Source: an uncultured Porphyromonadaceae bacterium (GTDB lineage: Bacteria > Bacteroidota > Bacteroidia > Bacteroidales > CAMTPD01). Taken from it: a DNA stretch of 9,837 nucleotides. The notes under the pieces were generated by a model, which was not told the DNA's origin, searched no databases, and saw only the letters and a program-made list of their open reading frames with translations. Positions 1 to 9,687 of the stretch are shown one piece after another; position 1 is the stretch's first letter, and every line of letters starts with the position of its first letter. The DNA lies in the NCBI GenBank assembly GCA_947074265.1, contig CAMTPD010000026.1, positions 1-9,837 of the forward strand, written 5' to 3'. The translations under genes were made by a program, and so were the position numbers.

Positions 1-50
1 TACGAGCTTCTCCGGAGTGACTGGAGTTCAGACGTGTGCTCTTCCGATCT
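1..50 (+). other. Illumina P7/TruSeq adapter sequence (assembly contamination)
   Basis: Bases 17-50 match, base for base from memory, the 34-nt TruSeq read-2 adapter sequence (begins GTGACTGGAG, ends CTTCCGATCT). Bases 1-8 (TACGAGCT) match the end of the P7 flow-cell oligo (TACGAGAT) with one mismatch at base 7. Bases 9-16 (TCTCCGGA) sit exactly where the 8-nt i7 index belongs and are the reverse complement of TCCGGAGA, which I recall as TruSeq HT index D702. This stretch is therefore library-construction DNA left on a contig end. It has no biological meaning and should be trimmed. Genomic sequence begins at about base 51. Confidence 0.97.
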
Positions 51-1479
51 GTTGCAATTGTATGGCTTTGCTGTTTCCAATCACGCGCTCTATAAAACTA
101 CGGGGCATTTCTTTAATCCGGGGCCTTACTCGGGCTTTTTAGCAACGCTCTTTCCTATTGGCTTGTGGCTGGTTTTGCATTTCAAAAGCAATGGAAAGTG
201 GTTTCGTTCGCAGGTGTTTTTGCATTATACCGGTTGGGTGTATTTGCTTTGTGCATTGTCCGTTATGCCGGCAGGAATGAGTCGTATCGCTTGGGCAGCA
301 GCACTTGTCTCGTCGCTGTGGGTGGTGTGGTTTGAAACTCAGTTGGTGGTCAGATTAAAAGATTATATTTCGAAGTATCCTAAACGAAGCTTGGTATGCA
401 CTATATTACTTGGTTTTGTTATGATTGCGGGATCTGCTTTTGTGTATATGCTAAAGAAGGATTCGGCCGACGGGCGACTGTTGATGTGGAAGGTCTCTGC
501 ACGTGCGATTGCGGATTATCCTGTTTCGGGTAGTGGTGTTGGTGGTTTTGCGGCTGCTTTTGCAAAAGCGCAAGCCGAGTATTTCGATACGGGATTGGCT
601 TCTACGCAAGAACAGTTGGTGGCAGGTACTCCGGAGTATGCTTTTAATGAGTTTCTGCAATTTGGAGTTGAATTGGGCGTATTCGGTTTGTTCGTTTTTT
701 TGTTGCTGATTGGATATTCGCTCTATCGGGGAGTACAAAGCAAACAGACGGCGGCAACGGGAGCGCTTGTTGCGTTGATGGTTTTCGCTTTTGCCTCGTA
801 TCCGTTTCATCTTCCCGAGTTTTGGTTGTTGCTCGTTGTTTTGCTTGCTATTGTAAATAGTGGTGATAATAAAGAAATAGCCGGGTTTCGCTGTTCTTGC
901 AACAGATGGGTGATGGTAGTTTCGTTGGTTATAATGGGTGTGTGGAGCGGATATATAGCAAAGGAAAATAGATCGTTCTATAATGCGCATGTGAAATGGA
1001 AGATGCTACAGCCTTCTTTCGCAATGAAGAGTTATGGAGCAGTAAAAGATGATTATAAGCAATTAGTCCCTAAATTGTCTCACAATTCGGGTTTTCTGTT
1101 CGAGGCTGCGCAATGTTGTCGCTACTCGGATGAGCATGTGCGTGCGATTGAATTATTAGACAGAGCAGCAGCGTTGAGTTCTGATCCGATGATTTTATAT
1201 ATGAAGGCTGCTAATTTGCAGGCTGTAGGCAAATATGATGAAGCGGAGCAAACGTTGAGATATGGTATCACGATGCTTCCCGAGCGTATTTATCCGTATT
1301 ATCTGTTGGCTAAGCTTTATGCGGATTCGGCGTATAATAGAGTTGATAAGCTAAAGGAGGTGGCTGAGGTGGTATTGACCAAAGACCCGAAAGTAGAGAG
1401 CACCGCTATAAAGGAAATGCGGGAAGAGGTGAAGAGCCTTTTGAATGCGATAAATAGTAATTATGCAGATATTCAATAA
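51..1479 (+). CDS. O-antigen ligase/polymerase-like membrane protein with C-terminal TPRs (5'-partial)
   Basis: Polytopic inner-membrane protein of the O-antigen ligase (Wzy_C/WaaL-like) superfamily, which transfers or polymerises lipid-linked glycans on the periplasmic side. Residue numbers count from the false GTG at base 34; residues 1-5 and two bases of codon 6 are adapter. Visible features are FFNPGPYSGFLA (26-37), the GMSRIAWAA stretch (81-89), a periplasmic-loop-like GRLLMWKVSARAIADYP followed by a glycine-rich GSGVGGF (147-172), and NEFLQFGVELGVFGLF (205-220). Hydrophobic segments lie near 35-50, 63-78, 85-100, 119-139, 213-231, 242-256, 262-275 and 292-308. After the last one, residues about 345-470 look like TPR repeats (LDRAAALSSDP, YDEAEQTLRYGITMLP). 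The true N-terminus and probably several membrane helices are missing. The stop overlaps the next gene by 17 bp, so the two are translationally linked. It could be a Wzy polymerase, a ligase, or a PglL-like protein O-glycosyltransferase; the sequence does not decide. Confidence 0.85.
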
Positions 1480-2320
1480 GATCCTAAATTGTATTGTAAA
1501 CCTCATCTTGATTGGAGCGGGTTTGATTGTCGTATTTGTGTTTGCACAAGTATTGTTGTTTGCTTCGTTTAAGATTCCGACAGACTCGATGCAGCCCACG
1601 ATTATACCGGGAGATAATATATTGGTAGTGAAACCGCTGTTGGGTGCTCGTCTTTTTGATGTTTCGGCAGCTTTGAATGGAGAAGCTGTAGAAATAAAGA
1701 GAGTACCCGGGATTTCTGCATTTTCCCGAAATGATGTGTTGGTTTTCAATAATCCAATTGCGGGTAACTGGGATAAGATTGAGTTTGATGTGATGAAGTA
1801 TTTTGTAAAGCGTTGTATTGCACTGCCGGGAGATACTTTAACCATCGAGAATGGATTTTATAGGATAAAGGGTGTTTCTGCGGACTTAGGGAATATTGCT
1901 TCGCAACGTAGTTTAAGCTCGTTAGCTGAGCATTCAATAGAGAATGGTGTATTATATGGGCTTAACGGTTGGACTATCCGAGATTTCGGAACGTTGTACA
2001 TTCCCCGCAAAGAAGATAAAATAACTATCAACAAGGTAAATGTTCAGGCTTATAAAAGACTGATTGAATACGAAACTGGAAAAGCTGTTTCGGTAAAAGA
2101 CAGCGTAGTTTATCTTGATAATAATGAGCTTCGAAGCTATGAAGTAAAGCAAAACTATTATTTTATGGGCGGTGATAATGTGTTGAACTCTCAAGACTCT
2201 CGTTATTGGGGGTTATTGCCCGAGTCGTTTATTGTAGGTAAAGCTGTTTGGGTGTGGAAGTCTGAAGATAAGCATACGGGCAAACTGAATTGGGGACGCG
2301 TCTTTAAGAGAATTAATTGA
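1463..2320 (+). CDS. lepB: Type I signal peptidase (S26 family), compact form
   Basis: Membrane-anchored serine endopeptidase that removes signal peptides from exported proteins on the periplasmic face. It has 285 residues with one N-terminal membrane segment (about 11-34). Box B is FKIPTDSMQPT, giving nucleophile Ser42. Box D is FVKRCIALPGD, giving general base Lys116. Box E is MGGDNVLNSQDSRYWG (235-250), and GKA at 259-261 closes the fold. About 110 residues lie between boxes D and E and include YIPRKEDK, the beta-domain insertion typical of this family in Bacteroidetes. All catalytic elements are intact. The ATG at 1463 lies inside the end of the upstream ligase-like gene (17-bp overlap), and no other start gives a full membrane anchor. 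It is a short single-anchor enzyme, and I infer it is a paralogue dedicated to this cluster rather than the housekeeping peptidase. Confidence 0.92.
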   Translation: MQIFNKILNCIVNLILIGAGLIVVFVFAQVLLFASFKIPTDSMQPTIIPGDNILVVKPLLGARLFDVSAALNGEAVEIKRVPGISAFSRNDVLVFNNPIAGNWDKIEFDVMKYFVKRCIALPGDTLTIENGFYRIKGVSADLGNIASQRSLSSLAEHSIENGVLYGLNGWTIRDFGTLYIPRKEDKITINKVNVQAYKRLIEYETGKAVSVKDSVVYLDNNELRSYEVKQNYYFMGGDNVLNSQDSRYWGLLPESFIVGKAVWVWKSEDKHTGKLNWGRVFKRIN

Positions 2321-2468
2321 TTTTACCTCAGTGAAATACAATAAGTGTAATGCTAAGTTTGTAAAATTGTGCAATTGATTATCAGTGTTTTACGCTTAAA
2401 AACGGCATGTCTGTTTTGCTGTAATTGCCTGAAGTATAGGTAGATGGTGCATATTGGTCAAATCGAGG

Positions 2469-2482
2469 TGAAAAAGTTTTCA
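2469..2482. repeat. 14-bp palindrome, operator-like
   Basis: TGAAAA and TTTTCA form perfect 6-bp arms around a 2-bp spacer (AG). The spacer is too short for an RNA hairpin loop, so if functional it would be a protein-binding site on DNA. It lies 13 bp before the ATG of the weak small ORF at 2496. AT-rich palindromes of this size can arise by chance, so the call is tentative. Confidence 0.25.
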
Positions 2483-2495
2483 ATAAGGAATTTTG

Positions 2496-2666
2496 ATGTC
2501 TGTAAGCAAAGTTATTTGTAAGTATCTGAAAAGCAGGCGTGTGCTAGTAGTGCTGCCGCCCATTATATTGTGCAAAAAAAACGAGTTCGATATAACACCT
2601 CCGCAAAATAAAAATTACACACAATACCTTTATCTGATACAAGTCGTTGTTTGTCCCGATAGCTGA
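2496..2666 (+). CDS. Possible small ORF, 56 aa, unrecognised
   Basis: An ATG frame of 56 codons beginning MSVSKVICKY and ending QVVVCPDS, with an AAGGAA purine stretch (2485-2490) five bases before the ATG. It is basic in its first half, has a short hydrophobic patch (VLVVLPPIIL, residues 16-25) and three Cys, and resembles no family I know. It crosses a run of eight A (2574-2581). Two hairpins, one with a T tract, follow its stop. A chance frame of this length is quite possible in 725 bp, and the composition is not clearly protein-like, so I consider it more likely spurious than real. Confidence 0.15.
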   Translation: MSVSKVICKYLKSRRVLVVLPPIILCKKNEFDITPPQNKNYTQYLYLIQVVVCPDS

Positions 2667-2685
2667 ATAGCTCATGCATGTAACT

Positions 2686-2704
2686 GTAGATGGTTATCAT
2701 CTAC
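2686..2704 (+). terminator. Perfect 7-bp hairpin, possible terminator or RNA structure
   Basis: GTAGATG and CATCTAC pair perfectly around a 5-nt loop (GTTAT), followed by TCCTTTTG. The tail is only moderately T-rich, so termination is uncertain. It would work equally well as a 3' structure of a small RNA ending at the next hairpin (2722-2744). Confidence 0.3.
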
Positions 2705-2721
2705 TCCTTTTGAAATTATTT

Positions 2722-2744
2722 TGCATGGGAATGCATATTTTTTT
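2722..2744 (+). terminator. Weak hairpin with GGGA tetraloop and T7 tract
   Basis: TGCAT and ATGCA form a 5-bp stem closed by GGGA, a GNRA-type tetraloop, and are followed after TA by seven T (2738-2744). The layout is that of an intrinsic terminator on the + strand. The stem is short with only two G-C pairs, so efficiency would be low. It may act with the hairpin just upstream at 2686-2704 to end transcription entering from the signal peptidase gene or from the small ORF. Confidence 0.3.
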
Positions 2745-2788
2745 CGTGGGGTTTTTACTGCATGTTTGCTTGCTGAATCTATGATGCA

Positions 2789-2805
2789 TACTTTACAATA
2801 AAGTA
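2789..2805. repeat. 17-bp AT-rich inverted repeat, operator-like
   Basis: TACTTTA-CAA-TAAAGTA is a perfect 7-bp inverted repeat with a 3-bp centre. It is about 240 bp upstream of the GH2 start and not followed by a T tract, so a protein-binding site is more plausible than a terminator. No regulator gene is visible in the window to pair it with. Confidence 0.25.
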
Positions 2806-2972
2806 GCGTTCGGGTAGTTTGCGTTTCATGCTCATTTTCTGTTTATACAGGATAGTTGCGTGTAGTTGGTGAAGCAGCATAGCTGTGTTTGCTATATACA
2901 ATAAGAGGTGATAGCCGTAAAGCGTGTTTGTGTTGCTATCTAATTGATTTAAGATGGCTTATGTGTGTGTAG

Positions 2973-2986
2973 GGTGTACGGTGTAC
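2973..2986. repeat. Tandem 7-bp repeat upstream of the GH2 promoter
   Basis: GGTGTAC occurs twice head to tail (2973-2979 and 2980-2986), and the second copy ends in the palindrome TGTACA (2982-2987). It ends 23 bp before the -7 box at 3010, so it abuts or overlaps the place where a -33 element would lie, and the -33 match itself is poor. That arrangement suggests an activator-dependent promoter, with the repeat as a candidate activator site. This is inference only. Confidence 0.3.
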
Positions 2987-2991
2987 ATTAA

Positions 2992-6132
<3,141 letters not shown>

Positions 6133-6168
6133 TGTTGTTATAAATCATTGTTTTAGTTTAGTTAAGTT

Positions 6169-8517
6169 ATGAGAAAGCGAAACATCAGACAATTTGTTCT
6201 TGCATGTTTCGCTCTTTCTTTTTTCGAAGGTTTGAGTGCGCAAGGTGGTGAGGATGTGATTAAATACATCAATCCGATTATCGGCGCTTCTACTTCGGCT
6301 GAGGCAGGAAAGAGCGGACATGGTTTGGGAAAAACGTTTCCCGGAAGTGCAACTCCTTTTGGGTTGGTGCAGCTTAGCCCCGATACCAAAACCGGTGGAG
6401 ACAATGGTCCCGGCTATTCATGGCATCATCCGCATATCGAAGGCTTTAGTTTTATCCACATGAGTGGTATTGGTTGGTATGGCGACTTTGGTAACTTTTT
6501 GGTTACACCTACGGTAGGTCGTTTGCGTACCAACCCGGGAAAGGAGTCGGATCCCGATAATGGTTATCGTTCTCGCTACTCGCACGATCGTGAAAAAGCT
6601 AGTGCGGGATATTATCAAGTCATGCTTGATGATTACGGTGTGAATGTGGAGTTGACTTCGGCTCCACGTGCAGGAATTTTACGGATGACGTATCCGGCGA
6701 GTGATAGTTCGCGTATCCAAATAGATTTGGCTCGCCGTATCGGTGGTACTTCGACCGAACAATATATTCGACAAGTAGACGCAAACACAATAGAAGGTTG
6801 GATGGATTGTCCGTCTTCAGGTGGTGGCTGGGGCTCGGGCGACGGGAATGTAAATTACAAAGTTTACTTTTACGCGCAAGTGAGCAAACCGATGATCACA
6901 ACCGGAGTATGGAGTGCCGAGATACCGGATTCGCTTGATCGCAAGATGCACGTGATATTCTCAGATGATTATCAGCAACGTGTAAAAGATGCTGAGGTTA
7001 TATACAACGTAAAGGAGGCTCAAGGGAAACACCTCGGGTTCTTTAGCGAGTTTGCAACGCAACAAAACGAAGAGGTTTTATTGAAGTGTGGGATTTCCTT
7101 TGTGAGTATTGCAGGTGCAAAAGAGAATCTGGAGCATGATATTCCGGGATGGGACTTTAATGCCACGTTATCTGCAAATAATGCTTTGTGGCGTGAAGCC
7201 TTGCAAAATGTACGGGTAGAGGGGAAGTCGGATCGCGACAAAACGATCTTCTATACCTCGCTTTACCATACAATGATTGATCCGCGTGCTAGTTCGGATG
7301 TCTCGGGCGAGTATATCGGAGGGGATGGCAAGGTGAGCAAAACAGACGGATTTGTATACCGCACCATCTTTAGTGGTTGGGATGTTTTCAGAAGTCAGTT
7401 TCCACTGCAAACGATTATCAATCCGTCGCTTGTAAACGATGAGATCAATTCGCTGATTAGTCTGGCCGAAAAGAGTGGCCGCTTCTATTATCCACGTTGG
7501 GAGATCATGAACTCGTATTCGGGATGTATGATTGGTAATCCGGCGGTTTCGGTACTTGCCGATGCATACATGAAGGGGATTCGCAACTACGATGTAGCGA
7601 AAGCTTTCGATTATGCCGTAAATAGTGTGGATAAGTTTGGTAATGAGCCGCTCGGATACACGCCGCGCTCTATTTCGCATACGCTGGAATATGCATATAC
7701 CGATTGGTGCGTGGCACAAATGGCAAATGCGTTAGGTAAAAAAACGACACGTAAGGAGTATGCACGTCGTGCGTCGAATTATGCAACGATATGGAACGAT
7801 AGCGTAGGTTGGTTTTGTGGAAAAAACAGTGACGGTACGTGGGGCGAATGGAAAGGTAAGTTGCATCACGATTTGTATTGCGTAGAGTCGAATCCGTTTC
7901 AGCAGGGTTGGTTTGTTCCGCACGATGTGTATGGCTTTATCCGCTTGATGGGTAAAGAGGCATACCTGGCACAGTTGAACGAGTTTTTTGACCAAGCTCC
8001 GGATAATTTCCTTTGGAACGATTACTACAATCATCCGAACGAACCGGTGCATCAAGTGCCTTTTATGTTTGCATATGCCGGTAAGCCGTATCTGACACAA
8101 AAGTGGACGCGAAAGATTTGTGAGCAAGCATATGGTACCGATGTTATGGGCTTGTGTGGAAATGAAGACGTAGGGCAGATGTCGGCATGGTATGTACTCA
8201 CGTCGATGGGTATTCATCCGGTTTGTCCCGGTGATAATGTCTATCTGCTGACTTCTCCGGTATTTGACAGTGCTGAGATTACGCTCGACAAAAACTATTA
8301 CAAGGGAGATCGCTTCACGATAAAGGCGCACAACAATTCGCCTTCGAATGTTTATATCAAAGAAGTAAAGCTAAACGGTAAAAAACTAAACCGTGCATGG
8401 ATCACTCACAATGAGATTGCAGAGGGTGGTTTGCTTGAGTTCTTTATGAGCGATACGCCTAATCTGTCGTTTGGAGCCAAGAACCTTCCGCCCGACAATA
8501 TGAAGAAGCTTCGCTGA
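6169..8517 (+). CDS. Exported GH92 family alpha-mannosidase
   Basis: Family GH92 enzymes are calcium-dependent, inverting exo-alpha-mannosidases that trim mannosides of N-glycans or yeast mannan. It has 782 residues with a signal peptide cleaved near GLSA24|Q25. The N-terminal beta-sandwich carries HGLGKTFPGSATPFGLVQLSPDT (51-73) and FIHMSGIGWYGDFGNFLVTP (95-114). The catalytic (alpha/alpha)6 domain carries YTPRSISHTLEYAYTDW, CVESNPFQQGWFVPHD, HPNEPVHQVPFMFAYAGKP and GNEDVGQMSAWYVLTSMGIHPV. By spacing to B. thetaiotaomicron BT3990 as I recall it (acid Glu533, His584-Glu585), Glu573 is the probable catalytic acid and Asn624-Glu625 occupy the +1-subsite pair. Asp667 of GNED is the likely general base. 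The His-to-Asn change argues against a simple alpha-1,2-mannosidase. It starts 36 bp after the GH2 stop with no terminator between, so the pair is co-transcribed. Confidence 0.93.
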   Translation: MRKRNIRQFVLACFALSFFEGLSAQGGEDVIKYINPIIGASTSAEAGKSGHGLGKTFPGSATPFGLVQLSPDTKTGGDNGPGYSWHHPHIEGFSFIHMSGIGWYGDFGNFLVTPTVGRLRTNPGKESDPDNGYRSRYSHDREKASAGYYQVMLDDYGVNVELTSAPRAGILRMTYPASDSSRIQIDLARRIGGTSTEQYIRQVDANTIEGWMDCPSSGGGWGSGDGNVNYKVYFYAQVSKPMITTGVWSAEIPDSLDRKMHVIFSDDYQQRVKDAEVIYNVKEAQGKHLGFFSEFATQQNEEVLLKCGISFVSIAGAKENLEHDIPGWDFNATLSANNALWREALQNVRVEGKSDRDKTIFYTSLYHTMIDPRASSDVSGEYIGGDGKVSKTDGFVYRTIFSGWDVFRSQFPLQTIINPSLVNDEINSLISLAEKSGRFYYPRWEIMNSYSGCMIGNPAVSVLADAYMKGIRNYDVAKAFDYAVNSVDKFGNEPLGYTPRSISHTLEYAYTDWCVAQMANALGKKTTRKEYARRASNYATIWNDSVGWFCGKNSDGTWGEWKGKLHHDLYCVESNPFQQGWFVPHDVYGFIRLMGKEAYLAQLNEFFDQAPDNFLWNDYYNHPNEPVHQVPFMFAYAGKPYLTQKWTRKICEQAYGTDVMGLCGNEDVGQMSAWYVLTSMGIHPVCPGDNVYLLTSPVFDSAEITLDKNYYKGDRFTIKAHNNSPSNVYIKEVKLNGKKLNRAWITHNEIAEGGLLEFFMSDTPNLSFGAKNLPPDNMKKLR

Positions 8518-8537
8518 TTCAGGTAGGAAGGTTTTTT
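8479..8537 (+). terminator. Possible intrinsic terminator overlapping the GH92 3' end
   Basis: AACCTTCC (8482-8489), inside the last codons of GH92, pairs perfectly with GGAAGGTT (8526-8533). Extending through one G-T wobble gives 11 pairs (8479-8489 with 8526-8536), and the downstream arm runs directly into six T (8532-8537). The 36-nt loop holds the stop codon and a small inner hairpin, GAAG-AAG-CTTC (8502-8512). The long loop weakens the call. On the opposite strand it lacks a T tract, so it would serve only the + strand operon. Confidence 0.4.
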
Positions 8538-8559
8538 ATAAGGGGATGATTTATTGTGT

Positions 8560-9675
8560 TTAAAGCGGCTGCTGCTGTGTGACACAATGGATCATCCCTC
8601 CGTTTTCATAGAGGTTTCGTACATCAATACCTACAACTTTTCTGTCGGGATAGAGTTGTTGCAACTTGGCAATAGCGACAGCATCATTGGGGTCATTGTA
8701 AATAGGAACCAATACTTTGCCGTTGGCAAGGTAGTAGTTTACATACGATCCTTTGTATCCTAGGTTTTTACCGTACTCGGTTGTTACATCGTTTTGGGTA
8801 AGTGGTAGCGTAACGAATGTATATGGCTTGCCTTGTGCGTCGCGGGCCGCATATAAGGTATTGATATCTTGTTGCGGTACTTGCCAATAGAGAAGGTCTT
8901 TAGGACTCATCGTAACGATGGTATGTTTGTTTCCAAAACGTGCAAAGCCGTCGATGTGCATGTCGGTAATCTCTAATCCGGGCACTCCTTCTAACCAAAT
9001 GAAATGCTTCACTCCTAAGTATTGACTAAACAGAGCTTCTGCCTCTTTTTGTGTCATCCCCGGATTGCGATTGCTGTTGAGTATTGCACTTTTCGTTGCC
9101 ATCAGTGTTCCGTTTCCATCTAATTCTACAGCTCCGCCTTCGTTGATCATTTTTTTGTTGAGATTAACGACTGGGATTTGTTTCAATTTGCCGACTTCGG
9201 AAGGTATTTTATCACATGAGGCATAGTCGGCTTTCTTCCCCCAACCGTTAAAGCCCCAATCTTCGATTACTGTAGCACCCTTTTGATCTTTAACAAAGAT
9301 GGGGCCGTTGTCGCGCACCCATACATCGTCTGTAGGAAGTATATAAAAGTCGATATGTTGCATTGGTACTTTTGCTTGTTCCAAAAGCTTTGTAATGCGA
9401 GTCTTCTCGGCCTCATCATAAGCAATGATGTGGACGTTTTCGCCAGAGACGAGTTGTTTACACATTTCAACCCAAGTATTATCAAGTCGGTTGCGGTACG
9501 TTTTACCGTACTGATATTGATGGGGCCATTGCAGCCAAGTGCCTTCGTGCGGTGCGCCTTCTTCGGGCATAGCATATTGGGCAGAGTTGTTTTCTTCTGC
9601 CATGAGCGTCTCGGCTTCGCACCCTATCGTGGAAAACAACAGACAAAGAGCTGATATCATGAGTAGTTTGTGCAT
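8560..9675 (-). CDS. Exported agmatine/peptidylarginine deiminase family protein
   Basis: Member of the PAD_porph/agmatine deiminase family (guanidino-modifying enzymes), which hydrolyse agmatine to N-carbamoylputrescine plus ammonia or convert peptidyl-arginine to citrulline. It has 371 residues. Motifs are MPEEGAPHEGTWLQWPH (36-52), WVRDNGP with Asp122, INEGGAVELDGNGT (177-190), SAILNSNRNPG, DMHIDGFARF with His240 and Asp242, and YENGGMIHCVTQQQP with nucleophile Cys364 seven residues from the C-terminus. The catalytic set is complete. Unlike cytosolic AguA it begins with an export signal (residues 1-18); Cys19 after STIG is a possible but poor lipobox (Thr at -3), so lipoprotein or periplasmic location is open. 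It is convergent with GH92 (42-bp gap) and begins 12 bp after the stop of the upstream gene, so those two form an operon. Agmatine versus peptidyl-arginine as substrate is undecided. Confidence 0.9.
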   Translation of the reverse strand: MHKLLMISALCLLFSTIGCEAETLMAEENNSAQYAMPEEGAPHEGTWLQWPHQYQYGKTYRNRLDNTWVEMCKQLVSGENVHIIAYDEAEKTRITKLLEQAKVPMQHIDFYILPTDDVWVRDNGPIFVKDQKGATVIEDWGFNGWGKKADYASCDKIPSEVGKLKQIPVVNLNKKMINEGGAVELDGNGTLMATKSAILNSNRNPGMTQKEAEALFSQYLGVKHFIWLEGVPGLEITDMHIDGFARFGNKHTIVTMSPKDLLYWQVPQQDINTLYAARDAQGKPYTFVTLPLTQNDVTTEYGKNLGYKGSYVNYYLANGKVLVPIYNDPNDAVAIAKLQQLYPDRKVVGIDVRNLYENGGMIHCVTQQQPL

Positions 9676-9687
9676 TAGAGAGGTGTT

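Noticed and set aside
34..50. GTG at base 34 as start of the ligase-like gene
   Set aside because: It lies inside the adapter sequence. The real gene begins upstream of the contig end.
2354..2361. TAAGTTTG as a second -7 promoter box
   Set aside because: It matches the consensus, but no -33 element lies at the right distance and no convincing gene follows closely.
2365..2376. AATTG-TG-CAATT as terminator of the signal peptidase gene
   Set aside because: The 2-nt loop is too small for an RNA hairpin, and no T tract follows.
2725..2784. 19-residue hydrophobic ORF (MGMHIFFVGF...) as a toxin-like peptide
   Set aside because: It starts in the hairpin, crosses the T7 tract that explains its Phe residues, and has no ribosome site.
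7168..8331. Long open frames on the - strand opposite GH92
   Set aside because: Antisense shadows with no family resemblance; the + strand frame is a complete GH92.
9283..9654. 123-codon + strand frame opposite the deiminase
   Set aside because: Antisense to a full deiminase with catalytic residues; no motif, and the composition fits a shadow.
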